Program-made: the position numbers and the translations under genes
Assembly (NCBI GenBank): GCA_964057225.1
Contig: OZ059897.1
Coordinates: forward strand, 15,500,001 to 15,564,000
Length of the DNA stretch: 64,000 nucleotides
Source: Auanema rhodensis
Taxonomy: Eukaryota > Nematoda > Chromadorea > Rhabditida > Rhabditidae
Direction: 5' to 3'
Notes under the pieces: model-generated
Told to the model about the DNA's origin: nothing
Seen by the model: the letters and a program-made list of their open reading frames with translations, nothing else
Database searches by the model: none
Part shown: piece by piece, positions 1-9,296 of the stretch
How the letters are laid out: the number at the start of each line of letters is the position of its first letter
How positions within the stretch are numbered: the stretch's first letter is position 1

Positions 1-366
1 ATGGTATTCAGTTGAAGATAGGTCTGGAGAATATAGTCAATGCTCCAAAACATCACAACCAAATTTATCCAGCTTCTCTCTGATGGTACGGCTTACATGA
101 GCACTTATCGCAACTCTCTTGAAACAGTTGAACTATGAACACTCAACTTTTCAGCTAGAAATTGCTGAGGAACCCCACAATCCTCTCTCAATTTCTCTCT
201 AAATTACCTGCTCCCAGTTCTCTTTCTCTTTTTCTCATTTCGTCTTCTAAACTTCTTTCTCCTGTTCGAAATTTCTTAAACCATCTTGTGACTCTTGCAT
301 ATCCTACAATGAAATTATTCTCTTCATTCATTTTCTTATGCGTTTCGTAAGCTGTAAATTCTTTTT
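1..366 (-). mobile_element. Decayed mariner (Tc1/mariner) transposase fragment, left arm
   Basis: This is the mirror copy of the remnant at 6136-6595, cut by the window edge. Read on the minus strand it gives the N-terminal mariner helix-turn-helix region (RWFKKFRTGERSLEDE), a second HTH-like piece (FLAEKLSVHSSTVSRELR) in another frame, and the start of the C-terminal block. Frames are broken and stops are present, so it is non-functional. Confidence 0.8.
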
Positions 367-792
367 CGTAAAAAATAGCAAAACATGCCTAACGTGGAAA
401 CGCTTGTTAGATATTCTTTTTTGAAATTAATTTTAAATTATAAAAACACGCTACTTTATGCTAATTTTTTGTAATTTACGTGTAAACTATTTAAACTTTA
501 TACTTTTTTTCAATTTAAGCTAAAATTTTTTGTTTAGATGATATTAAAATATTAATTAATTTTGCCTACATACACCTAATATTAATAATTTAAAATTATA
601 AATGTAACAAAGACAAATATTTCATGTATATTATATTTGAATAATACTTTACTCAAATTTAAAAATAAAAAAAAAGAATTATATTTGATAAAACTGTTTA
701 TAAATTATGATATGTTTCAAAATGTATTTACATCTGAACATGTTATAATTATATAGTAAATTATACTATTTCATTATATTAGTGTCACCTCA

Positions 793-1770
793 TTATGGTG
801 TGGCCTCATAGATACTTCTGAAATAGAATATGAAATTTCAATATATTCTAATATTTCTTACTTGTTTATATATATATCGCATTCCAGCATGTTGGAAGCG
901 AATTGTTTTCTATTGGGCTTCTTCCATCCTCCGAATGGCTTGAAATCTTTGAAGTCAGCAGGAGATGCCAAATCAGCTCCATCTCCATTGTTACTTATAT
1001 ACCTTCAGAGAAAAATATTGTTTAAAGATATATGGATATTATGCTAACCAAAGATTGTCTGAAGCAAAACCAGCATAATTTCCGGTGATTTTTGTCCAAT
1101 AATTAGCACTAGTATAGAATCCAACTCTTACATTCTTGGCCTGTAAAAATACTTTGAAGTTTCGGAATCAAAAAGCATACTATACCATGGCAGCATCTCT
1201 AACATCCTTGAGAAGGTTAACATTACGCTGATAATCAGGGTACCAGTTAACCATAGGATCTACCTGTAATAATATCTTATTTAACTACATAAAAAGTAAT
1301 GTAAACCTTGATCCAGATGAATGTCAATTTGATTCCATTGGCCTTTAAGTTATTAAAGATACGATTGAACTGGGTAGTACCACTTAAACCAGTAGATATA
1401 AGAGGATACAGGTAAAACTCAGTTTCAAGTTCAGCTTAATAGTATGAATGATTGAATGAAAATGATTTTGATTATACCTTCACGGGCAGCGTGAACATTG
1501 AAAAACAACTTGACATCTATACTCTCTGTTCCATTCATGCCATTTATATCATTGACTCTAAAATGGATTTCATAAATAAAATTTAGTTTAAGATTCATAC
1601 AATGAAACAGAAGTTGAATAACTGTTATCTTGGTATCCCATACAAGAAAATACACTCCAGTTACCCCAAGGAATGAAGTCTACAGCATAAAGATATCCAG
1701 GAGGGGCAAGGCTGTACACATTAGCTAATGTTACAGTAACAGTACAGAAGAGAATAGCCAAGCGAAACAT
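793..1770 (-). CDS. Lysozyme-like protein, GH25 / nematode lys family (left palindrome copy)
   Basis: Mirror twin of the gene at 4732-5709, with identical coding sequence. It has seven exons on the minus strand (mirror coordinates of the right copy) and encodes about 237 residues. It starts at ATG 1770, immediately behind a TTTTCAG acceptor that suits spliced-leader trans-splicing. A signal peptide (MFRLAILFCTVTVTLANVYS) is followed by a GH25-like domain with the family segments VDFIPWGNW, FIWIKV, VGFYTSANYW, LWYISNNGDG and PFGGWKKP. The product is expected to be a secreted muramidase-like protein, probably of gut or defence type. The strand position that normally carries the acidic DxE pair reads FIWIKV, so catalysis is doubtful. 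It ends about 20 residues earlier than its paralogues. Confidence 0.85.
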
Positions 1771-1878
1771 TTCTGAAAATAAAAAATTAGTTTTGAAGGG
1801 AAAAGCTAAACGTGAAAGATGATTGCAAAATCTGAATGGAATAGCCTTCACTTGTACTGAGAGTTTATAAAGCTTTTC

Positions 1879-1894
1879 CTTATCATTTGATAAG
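1879..1894 (-). promoter_or_regulatory. Paired GATA sites upstream of left lysozyme gene
   Basis: A CTTATC...GATAAG pair (16 bp) lies about 110 bp upstream of the start codon, followed by a TATA-like TTTATAAA at 1864-1871. Nematode intestinal GATA factors such as ELT-2 bind TGATAA. The use here is inferred from the motif and from its recurrence upstream of the other secreted genes. Confidence 0.5.
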
Positions 1895-2097
1895 TGTTTC
1901 GATAATATTGATAAAAATCATTTTTAATCATTTTCTAATAATAGTGACGACATGGTCTTATTCGAAGACTTGATAGAATAAATAAAATAATTTTTTTCTG
2001 TTTCTTCTTTTCAATTTGTAATTTTACAAAAAAAACAAAACAAATAAAATATTTGAAATAGTATTAAAAACATATATACTATACATATATAATATAT

Positions 2098-2245
2098 AAA
2101 TAGTATATATATATATATATATATAAATAGTATATATATATATATAAATAGTATATATATATATATATATAAATAGTATATATATATATATATATAAATA
2201 GTATATATATATATATATATAAATAGTATATATATATATATTATA
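2098..2245. repeat. AT minisatellite in left arm
   Basis: About six copies of a unit of roughly 22-26 bp made of AAATAG followed by a variable (TA)n run. The mirror copy is at about 4258-4407. The arms differ in repeat length by about two bases here, one of the few differences between them. Confidence 0.85.
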
Positions 2246-2540
2246 ATATCTTATTAATAAATTTATAATTAATATTTATATTTTATGAATAATAATTCAA
2301 ACAAAATCTCTGTGACTTCACATTTTTTAAAAATAAAATTTTATTATCATGTTCATTCAAATGTTTATTTTTAAATTTTTTAGATGTATTAACGGTTGTT
2401 CATATATTTCAAATTTGAATTATTTGAATTTGAAAAAAAGGGGCGGAGCTTACCAATTTTCACAATTTCTTCTTCTTGTATACGGTAATATTAGTTTTAC
2501 ATCTTTTGAAAGGTTGTTTAAAAAAACAGTATACTAGTTA

Positions 2541-2720
2541 ATAATTTATTTTTTATACAAATTATTAAAAAAATTTGACTCATAATAGTTTAATGAAAGT
2601 TTCCACCAATAGTCAGTTCTTCATTGGTCTTTGCAATATTAAGAGTTGCAGAATCTCCTTTATAGACAATTCTAAATATTATTATAATTATATTTAACTA
2701 TATATGCATTTTTGTTATTT
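2541..2720. repeat. 180-bp direct repeat (copy 1): last exon region of the spacer lysozyme gene
   Basis: This segment contains the last exon (2671-2590), its upstream intron end and its 3' flank. It recurs in the same orientation and almost unchanged at 6814-6993 (constant offset 4273). Homology stops abruptly at TTTGTTATTT on both sides. Confidence 0.9.
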
Positions 2721-3623
2721 TAAACCTGTTGAGGTTGTGTCCACAAATTTTCTCGGCAACCGCAAAGGTCTTGACTTCTGGAGTTGTCCAATTTCCAAAG
2801 GAATTGAAATCATCGAAATTCTTTGGAGTTTCTCCCAATACTCCACTGGCAATGGTGTGAGTGTACCACAATGGAGTTTTGGAGAAGGTTGCATTATAGT
2901 TGGTGATGATATTCCAGTCGTCTGCGTTAGTCATGATTCCTACTGCGATTCCTTTAGCCTAAAAAGAAAATTAGTTTTGAAGATAGGAAGATGACCTTAC
3001 AAGAGCAGCTCTTTTGAACTCATTCACAGCGTTAACGTTTTGTACTTCAGAACTAGACCATGTTAGTTTATTGGCTACCTGTAAGACTATAGGAATATTC
3101 TCATTCTTTTGATTCTGTTCAAACCTTCAGCCACAAAAATTTGATTTTGATATTCTTAGCAGTTAACCCGGCATAAATATCTTTGAAGCTGCTAGTTGCA
3201 TTAACGAAAAATGACATATCAACATATCCTTCACACGGAATACCAGCTAAAATTATTTTAAATTTTAACATTTTCAATAAAAACAATAACCAGCTTGAGC
3301 ATTTGCGATAGAATTGGCAGACACAGGAGCGAATTGTCCAGTGAGTGGTACATTTAACCTGCAGAAATTGTAATATACTAATTGTACTTAGAAGTGACAA
3401 ACCTGATGAATCCGAGAGAATATCCGCTATTAGCTAAACATTTCATAGCCGTATCTATAAGCTCAAAACGGGTGTCAAAAGCAGTGAAATATTTCTAAAG
3501 TGAAAAAATTAGTTTTAAATATTTTTTTCAGAAACAAACAGTTGAAGCATCTTGCTCTTTAACCACAATGGGGTTGGCTAAAACAGTATAAACAGTACAG
3601 AAGAGAATAGCCAAGCGGTACAT
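2590..3623 (-). CDS. Lysozyme-like protein, GH25 / nematode lys family (palindrome spacer)
   Basis: Seven exons by splice-site reading: 3623-3540, 3494-3403, 3358-3291, 3246-3125, 3078-3001, 2958-2726 and 2671-2590. Together they are 759 nt and encode 252 residues. The start lies just behind a TTTCAG-type acceptor. The signal peptide (MYRLAILFCTVYTVLAN) is nearly identical to that of the palindrome genes, but the rest has diverged clearly. Family segments seen: YFTAFDTRFE, SGYSLGFIR, FLWLKV, VGIMTNADDW, PLWYTHTI, FGNWTTP and the tail TIGGNFH. The DxE catalytic pair is again absent at FLWLKV. It is probably secreted in the gut. The promoter and 5' end look recently copied from the arm gene. 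Confidence 0.85.
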
Positions 3624-3731
3624 TTCTGAAAATAAAAAATTAGTTTTGAAGGGAAAAGCTAAACGTGAAAGATGATTGCAAAATTTAAATGGAATAGCCT
3701 TCACTTGTACTGAGAGTTTATAAAGCTTTTC

Positions 3732-3747
3732 CTTATCATTTGATAAG
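3732..3747 (-). promoter_or_regulatory. Paired GATA sites upstream of spacer lysozyme gene
   Basis: The same 16-bp CTTATC...GATAAG pair and the following TTTATAAA box as in the palindrome arms, about 110 bp upstream of ATG 3623. The whole block 3591-3768 is almost identical to 1739-1915. Confidence 0.5.
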
Positions 3748-4257
3748 TATTTCGATAATATTGATAAAAATTTTAATCTTTTTACATTTTTTCTTCACGA
3801 ATGACGATATATTTGAACTTTGATTTAGTTTTAAGTTGGAAAATGACAAATTTCATAGTTTTTATCTTCAAAATAGATGTGCTGATACTAGATGCATTGT
3901 TATTCGTATTATCTGTTCCAAACTGTTATCTTTACAGATTTTAGAGATTTTTACATGTATTATTGGATTATAAATCTAGAAAACAGGGTGTGGTCCATGT
4001 TTCCAAGAAGCTCGTATTACCGTATACAAGAAGAAGAAATTGTGAAAATTGGTAAGCTCCGCCCCTTTTTTCAAATTCAAATAATTCAAATTTGAAATAT
4101 ATGAACAACCGTTAATACATCTAAAAAATTTAAAAATAAACATTTGAATGAACATGATAATAAAATTTTATTTTTAAAAAATGTGAAGTCACAGAGATTT
4201 TGTTTGAATTATTATTCATAAAATATAAATATTAATTATAAATTTATTAATAAGATA

Positions 4258-4407
4258 TTATAATATATATATATACTATTTATATATATATATATATATA
4301 CTATTTATATATATATATATATATACTATTTATATATATATATATATATACTATTTATATATATATATATACTATTTATATATATATATATATATATACT
4401 ATTTATA
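4258..4407. repeat. AT minisatellite in right arm
   Basis: Mirror copy of 2098-2245: repeated CTATTT plus (TA)n units of about 22-26 bp. Confidence 0.85.
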
Positions 4408-4607
4408 TATTATATATGTATAGTATATATGTTTTTAATACTATTTCAAATATTTTATTTGTTTTGTTTTTTTTGTAAAATTACAAATTGAAAAGAAGAA
4501 ACAGAAAAAAATTATTTTATTTATTCTATCAAGTCTTCGAATAAGACCATGTCGTCACTATTATTAGAAAATGATTAAAAATGATTTTTATCAATATTAT
4601 CGAAACA

Positions 4608-4638
4608 CTTATCAAATGATAAGGAAAAGCTTTATAAA
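4608..4638 (+). promoter_or_regulatory. GATA pair plus TATA box of right-arm lysozyme gene
   Basis: CTTATCAAATGATAAG at 4608-4623 and TTTATAAA at 4631-4638, about 95-125 bp before the ATG at 4732. The arrangement matches nematode intestinal promoters controlled by GATA factors. Function is inferred. Confidence 0.5.
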
Positions 4639-4731
4639 CTCTCAGTACAAGTGAAGGCTATTCCATTCAGATTTTGCAATCATCTTTCACGTTTAGCTTT
4701 TCCCTTCAAAACTAATTTTTTATTTTCAGAA

Positions 4732-5709
4732 ATGTTTCGCTTGGCTATTCTCTTCTGTACTGTTACTGTAACATTAGCTAATGTGTACAGCCTTGCCCCT
4801 CCTGGATATCTTTATGCTGTAGACTTCATTCCTTGGGGTAACTGGAGTGTATTTTCTTGTATGGGATACCAAGATAACAGTTATTCAACTTCTGTTTCAT
4901 TGTATGAATCTTAAACTAAATTTTATTTATGAAATCCATTTTAGAGTCAATGATATAAATGGCATGAATGGAACAGAGAGTATAGATGTCAAGTTGTTTT
5001 TCAATGTTCACGCTGCCCGTGAAGGTATAATCAAAATCATTTTCATTCAATCATTCATACTATTAAGCTGAACTTGAAACTGAGTTTTACCTGTATCCTC
5101 TTATATCTACTGGTTTAAGTGGTACTACCCAGTTCAATCGTATCTTTAATAACTTAAAGGCCAATGGAATCAAATTGACATTCATCTGGATCAAGGTTTA
5201 CATTACTTTTTATGTAGTTAAATAAGATATTATTACAGGTAGATCCTATGGTTAACTGGTACCCTGATTATCAGCGTAATGTTAACCTTCTCAAGGATGT
5301 TAGAGATGCTGCCATGGTATAGTATGCTTTTTGATTCCGAAACTTCAAAGTATTTTTACAGGCCAAGAATGTAAGAGTTGGATTCTATACTAGTGCTAAT
5401 TATTGGACAAAAATCACCGGAAATTATGCTGGTTTTGCTTCAGACAATCTTTGGTTAGCATAATATCCATATATCTTTAAACAATATTTTTCTCTGAAGG
5501 TATATAAGTAACAATGGAGATGGAGCTGATTTGGCATCTCCTGCTGACTTCAAAGATTTCAAGCCATTCGGAGGATGGAAGAAGCCCAATAGAAAACAAT
5601 TCGCTTCCAACATGCTGGAATGCGATATATATATAAACAAGTAAGAAATATTAGAATATATTGAAATTTCATATTCTATTTCAGAAGTATCTATGAGGCC
5701 ACACCATAA
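4732..5709 (+). CDS. Lysozyme-like protein, GH25 / nematode lys family (right palindrome copy)
   Basis: Exons 4732-4901, 4945-5024, 5068-5195, 5239-5316, 5362-5453, 5500-5640 and 5685-5709 (714 nt, 237 residues). An in-frame ATG at 4651 exists, but a TTTTCAG acceptor directly before 4732 and the perfect signal peptide MFRLAILFCTVTVTLA favour the later start. Domain segments: VDFIPWGNWSVFSC, VKLFFNV, FNNLKANGIKLTFIWIKV, VGFYTSANYW, LWYISNNGDG and FKPFGGWKKP. Compared with the paralogue at 7131-8245, the region after exon 1 is about 20 residues shorter, and the C-terminus ends at INKSIYEATP without the usual tail. Exons of 128, 78 and 141 nt match that paralogue exactly in length. The DxE pair expected for GH25 catalysis is not visible. 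Confidence 0.87.
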
Positions 5710-6135
5710 TGAGGTGACACTAATATAATGAAATAGTATAATTTACTATATAATTATAACATGTTCAGATGTAAATACATTTTGAAACATATCATAATTT
5801 ATAAACAGTTTTATCAAATATAATTCTTTTTTTTTATTTTTAAATTTGAGTAAAGTATTATTCAAATATAATATACATGAAATATTTGTCTTTGTTACAT
5901 TTATAATTTTAAATTATTAATATTAGGTGTATGTAGGCAAAATTAATTAATATTTTAATATCATCTAAACAAAAAATTTTAGCTTAAATTGAAAAAAAGT
6001 ATAAAGTTTAAATAGTTTACACGTAAATTACAAAAAATTAGCATAAAGTAGCGTGTTTTTATAATTTAAAATTAATTTCAAAAAAGAATATCTAACAAGC
6101 GTTTCCACGTTAGGCATGTTTTGCTATTTTTTACG
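5710..6135. other. AT-rich spacer, no gene seen
   Basis: Between the lysozyme gene and the mariner remnant (mirror: 367-792). No open frame or structured element could be supported. Confidence 0.6.
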
Positions 6136-6595
6136 AAAAAGAATTTACAGCTTACGAAACGCATAAGAAAATGAATGAAGAGAATAATTTCATTGTAGGA
6201 TATGCAAGAGTCACAAGATGGTTTAAGAAATTTCGAACAGGAGAAAGAAGTTTAGAAGACGAAATGAGAAAAAGAGAAAGAGAACTGGGAGCAGGTAATT
6301 TAGAGAGAAATTGAGAGAGGATTGTGGGGTTCCTCAGCAATTTCTAGCTGAAAAGTTGAGTGTTCATAGTTCAACTGTTTCAAGAGAGTTGCGATAAGTG
6401 CTCATGTAAGCCGTACCATCAGAGAGAAGCTGGATAAATTTGGTTGTGATGTTTTGGAGCATTGACTATATTCTCCAGACCTATCTTCAACTGAATACCA
6501 TGTATTCAGGCCTTTGGAACACTCTTTGAAGAATAAAGAGTTTGAGAGTAAGCAAGAAATAGAAAATTTATTGCAAAATCTCTTGAATTAAAATA
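6136..6595 (+). mobile_element. Decayed, internally deleted mariner transposon
   Basis: In pieces and across frames the sequence gives the mariner N-terminal HTH (RWFKKFRTGERSLEDE), a second HTH (FLAEKLSVHSSTVSRELR) and the C-terminal signature block around YSPDLSSTEYHVF followed by FESKQEIENLLQ and a stop at about 6590. The central part that carries the first two catalytic Asp residues is missing. The third position, usually SDYH, reads TEYH. There are in-frame stops. It is a dead mariner-family element. The palindrome match ends (or leaves the window) inside it, at 6501. Confidence 0.8.
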
Positions 6596-6813
6596 TTTTC
6601 AATAAAAAACCTTTTTTTATATTCAATTTAAAAAAAAAAACAAGTTTTACCTGTACACATATAATATAAATAAAATGTTATAATCTAGAATTTTCAAACA
6701 AAAATGAAATTTAAAATCAAATATCTATACAGTAATACTCCACACAAACCCACAAGTTTTTTTTTCATTTATATAGTTAATATATTTATAATATTATATT
6801 TTTACTTTTAAAT

Positions 6814-6993
6814 ATAATTTATTTTTTATACAAATTATTAAAAAAATTTGACTCATAATAGTTTAATGAAAGTTTCCACCAATAGTCAGTTCTTCATTGG
6901 TCTTTGCAATATTAAGAGTTGCAGAATCTCCTTTATAGACAATTCTAAATATTATTATAATTATATTTAACTATATATGCATTTTTGTTATTT
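6814..6993 (-). pseudogene. Orphan last exon of a lysozyme-like gene (copy 2 of 180-bp repeat)
   Basis: Nearly identical to 2541-2720, including the terminal exon (6944-6863, encoding a tail ending TIGGNFH and TAA) and part of its intron. No upstream exons are attached, so this is a fragment left by duplication or rearrangement of the cluster. Confidence 0.85.
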
Positions 6994-7130
6994 CAAAATC
7001 AAAGTATTGTAATATTATTAATTATAAATTTATAATAAATATTTATTTTATTTTTCGTAAAATAATTATAGTGATCAAAAGTGATCTTCATCAATATACG
7101 TTCAATTCTATTTAATTAATATTATCAAAT

Positions 7131-8245
7131 TTATTTGAACATGATTCCTCCGACAACAGGTCCTTCAGACTTCATGGCATTAGCAGCAACAAGTGTTCCG
7201 TTAGACGGATATACGTTTCTAAAAAAATATTTTCAAGAAATATTTAAACGAAAATTTCAATTTGTTCTCAATGTTATAATAAAAACAAATATTCTACCTG
7301 TTGATATTTTGGTTACAAACTATTTCAGATTGAGCGAATTGCTTAACAACTGGACTGTACCATCCTCCAAATGGATAGTAATCCGAGAAGTCAGGGCTAG
7401 TCTCTCCACGATTACCAGCTCCATTTATCTTCCAATACCTACAATATTTTAAATTAGAATATAATGAATTGAAGGTTTATAATCACTTACCAAAGGCTAT
7501 CTCCGACGTTAGAATATCCAACATAGTTGTTGGTGATTTGAGCCCAATCATATAAGCTAGTATAAATTCCAATTAGAACTCCTTTAGCCTATAGTATAAA
7601 ACGGATGTTAAAAAATAAAAAAAATGTAAATGTTACCTTAGCAGCAGACTTAATGCTATCAATAATTTGAATATTTCTTTTAGCATCATTATGCCAGGTA
7701 ATTGGATTTGTAACCTATATATTATAAATAAAATTATATTTTGATTAATATATAAATTAAAAACAAACCTGGACCCAGATGTAACGAACAGTAATTCCTG
7801 CTTTCACCAACCCATTGTATAATTCATTGAATTGGGAAATACCGCCCTTAGTTGAACTCATGCTTGGAACTAAATAAACTTCACTTCCGAGACCAACTTA
7901 AATTTTAAATTGCATTAGAATCATTAATATTTCAAGAGTTCTTACTGTTAAAAGCATTGCGAATACTAAGAGCTGCATAAGGGTCGAATGATCCACCTTT
8001 ATCTGAAGTATATCCTCTAATGAATACTGCAGAATATCCACTATTGTACATGCACGAGAATGTGGAATAGTTTCCAGGTCCAGTAAAATCAAAAGCAAGT
8101 TTATAGCCCTGAAGATTCAAAAAAAAATAAAAATTCGTGAAAGTATATAGAATATTCTGCTTACGTTATTGAGGGCGTTGTCAACGACAACAGGTCCTGC
8201 AAGAGCACAAGCTACGAGACAAGCAATGATAGTTAAGCTGTTCAT
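7131..8245 (-). CDS. Lysozyme-like protein, GH25 / nematode lys family
   Basis: Exons 8245-8165, 8108-7946, 7896-7769, 7714-7637, 7588-7491, 7438-7298 and 7218-7131 (777 nt, 258 residues). Signal peptide MNSLTIIACLVACALA, then a GH25-like domain with LAFDFTGPGNYSTFSC, YSAVFIRGYTS, VRYIWVQVTNPITW, VLIGIYTSLYDW, LWYWKINGAG and YPFGGWYSP, and the tail VVGGIMFK. It is the most complete member of the cluster and a good reference for the others. The first acidic residue (FDFT) is kept, but the later DxE pair is replaced by WVQV, so it may bind rather than cleave peptidoglycan (inference). Expected to be secreted, probably intestinal. Confidence 0.9.
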
Positions 8246-8378
8246 GCCTTAATCAGATTGAATGATGCATTTAAAATTAAAATACAAATCATATAAATTT
8301 AAATATAATAAATTTAAATAATTATAGCACTAGAACATCAGAGCTTCTGAGCAAGTGCTTCACGTTGGGCTCATGGGC

Positions 8379-8400
8379 ATATAAAGGCTGTTCTTATCAA
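8379..8400 (-). promoter_or_regulatory. GATA and TATA-like elements of lysozyme gene
   Basis: On the minus strand TTGATAAG (8400-8393) is followed by TTTATATG (8386-8379), about 135 bp before the ATG at 8245. Same order as in the other lysozyme promoters. Confidence 0.4.
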
Positions 8401-9296
8401 TTTTCTTTATTTTCTAAAAAGAAGATAATGATCTCATTTGAAGATTAAAATAAAAATTAATGAATCATAATGTGGACTTTAATACTTTTAATATAGATTA
8501 TTGATGATGTTAATACATGTATATGACATATTAAATGATAAATAAAATAATTTATATTGTATAATTATATAAAAATATTAATAATAATTCAAAACATTTG
8601 TTTATTTTAATTTTTAATATATAATTTATTAGAATTATTTTGCTTCTTTTATCTTATTTTTCATACAAACATATGAGCAATTGTATTCTATTGGTTATTC
8701 TATTATATATTATATTATACTTATATATATATATACATATATCAGTATTTTATAAATTGTACCGGAAATAATTTTTTTATTTGAAATGGATTGCGTAATC
8801 TTAGTTTATACTACTTTAACTTTTTCTTTTTCTTAAACGGTTGACTAATTAATGATAATAGATATAATATGAGTAGATCAGAAGTAATTGAAAAACATAA
8901 AATTAATATTTTTAATCTTATAGCATCATAGATAAGAATAGAAAATTGATAAAATAATTTAGAAGTTCATAAATTCGTTTAATGAAATCATATTTATTCA
9001 AAATCTACCATATTTCCCATTGAAAATTTATAATTTCTATTTTATAAACAATCTATTCTGTGAAAAATAATAGTATTTTAAATAAATTTATTATTTTGTT
9101 TAAAAAAATTATATGATGATAGGAATATTTATTATTTATTGTTCATATGTACAAATATATTATAAATGTAATAAGTATTAATAATTAAGTTTAAAACAAT
9201 TAAAAAGATATGAAAATCAAAACATTTTGATTTACAAAATGGTTATTGTAATGCTGAAGTTCATATCTTTCAGTAATTATTGCTATGGCTAGATGT
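8401..9296. other. AT-rich intergenic region
   Basis: Nothing beyond AT-rich DNA and short (TA)n runs (about 8725-8745) between the lysozyme promoter and the 3' end of the Cys-rich gene. Confidence 0.6.

Larger units (their letters stand above)
1..2490. repeat. Left arm of a large palindrome (inverted repeat)
   Basis: Read as reverse complement, this stretch matches 4015-6501 base for base over nearly its whole length. Position x pairs with 6502-x from 1 up to about 2090. The sum then slips to 6504 across an AT minisatellite and to 6505 after a one-base difference in an A run near 2440, so the arms are not perfectly identical. The inner edge is sharp at about 2490. The outer edge coincides with the window start, so the arm may extend further left. 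The arm holds one complete lysozyme-family gene, a minisatellite and part of a decayed mariner element. Confidence 0.95.
4015..6501. repeat. Right arm of the large palindrome
   Basis: This is the reverse-complement partner of 1-2490, with a spacer of about 1.5 kb (2491-4014) between the arms. Order within the arm from inside to outside: AT minisatellite, GATA/TATA promoter, lysozyme-family gene, about 430 bp of AT-rich non-coding DNA, mariner remnant. The match is seen up to 6501, which pairs with base 1 of the window. Whether the identity continues past 6501 cannot be decided because the left partner lies outside the window. Confidence 0.95.

Noticed and set aside
162-350. Open frame of 62 codons in left arm (and its twin 6152-6340)
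   Set aside because: It is antisense to the mariner transposase remnant and Ser/Leu-rich; a shadow, not a gene.
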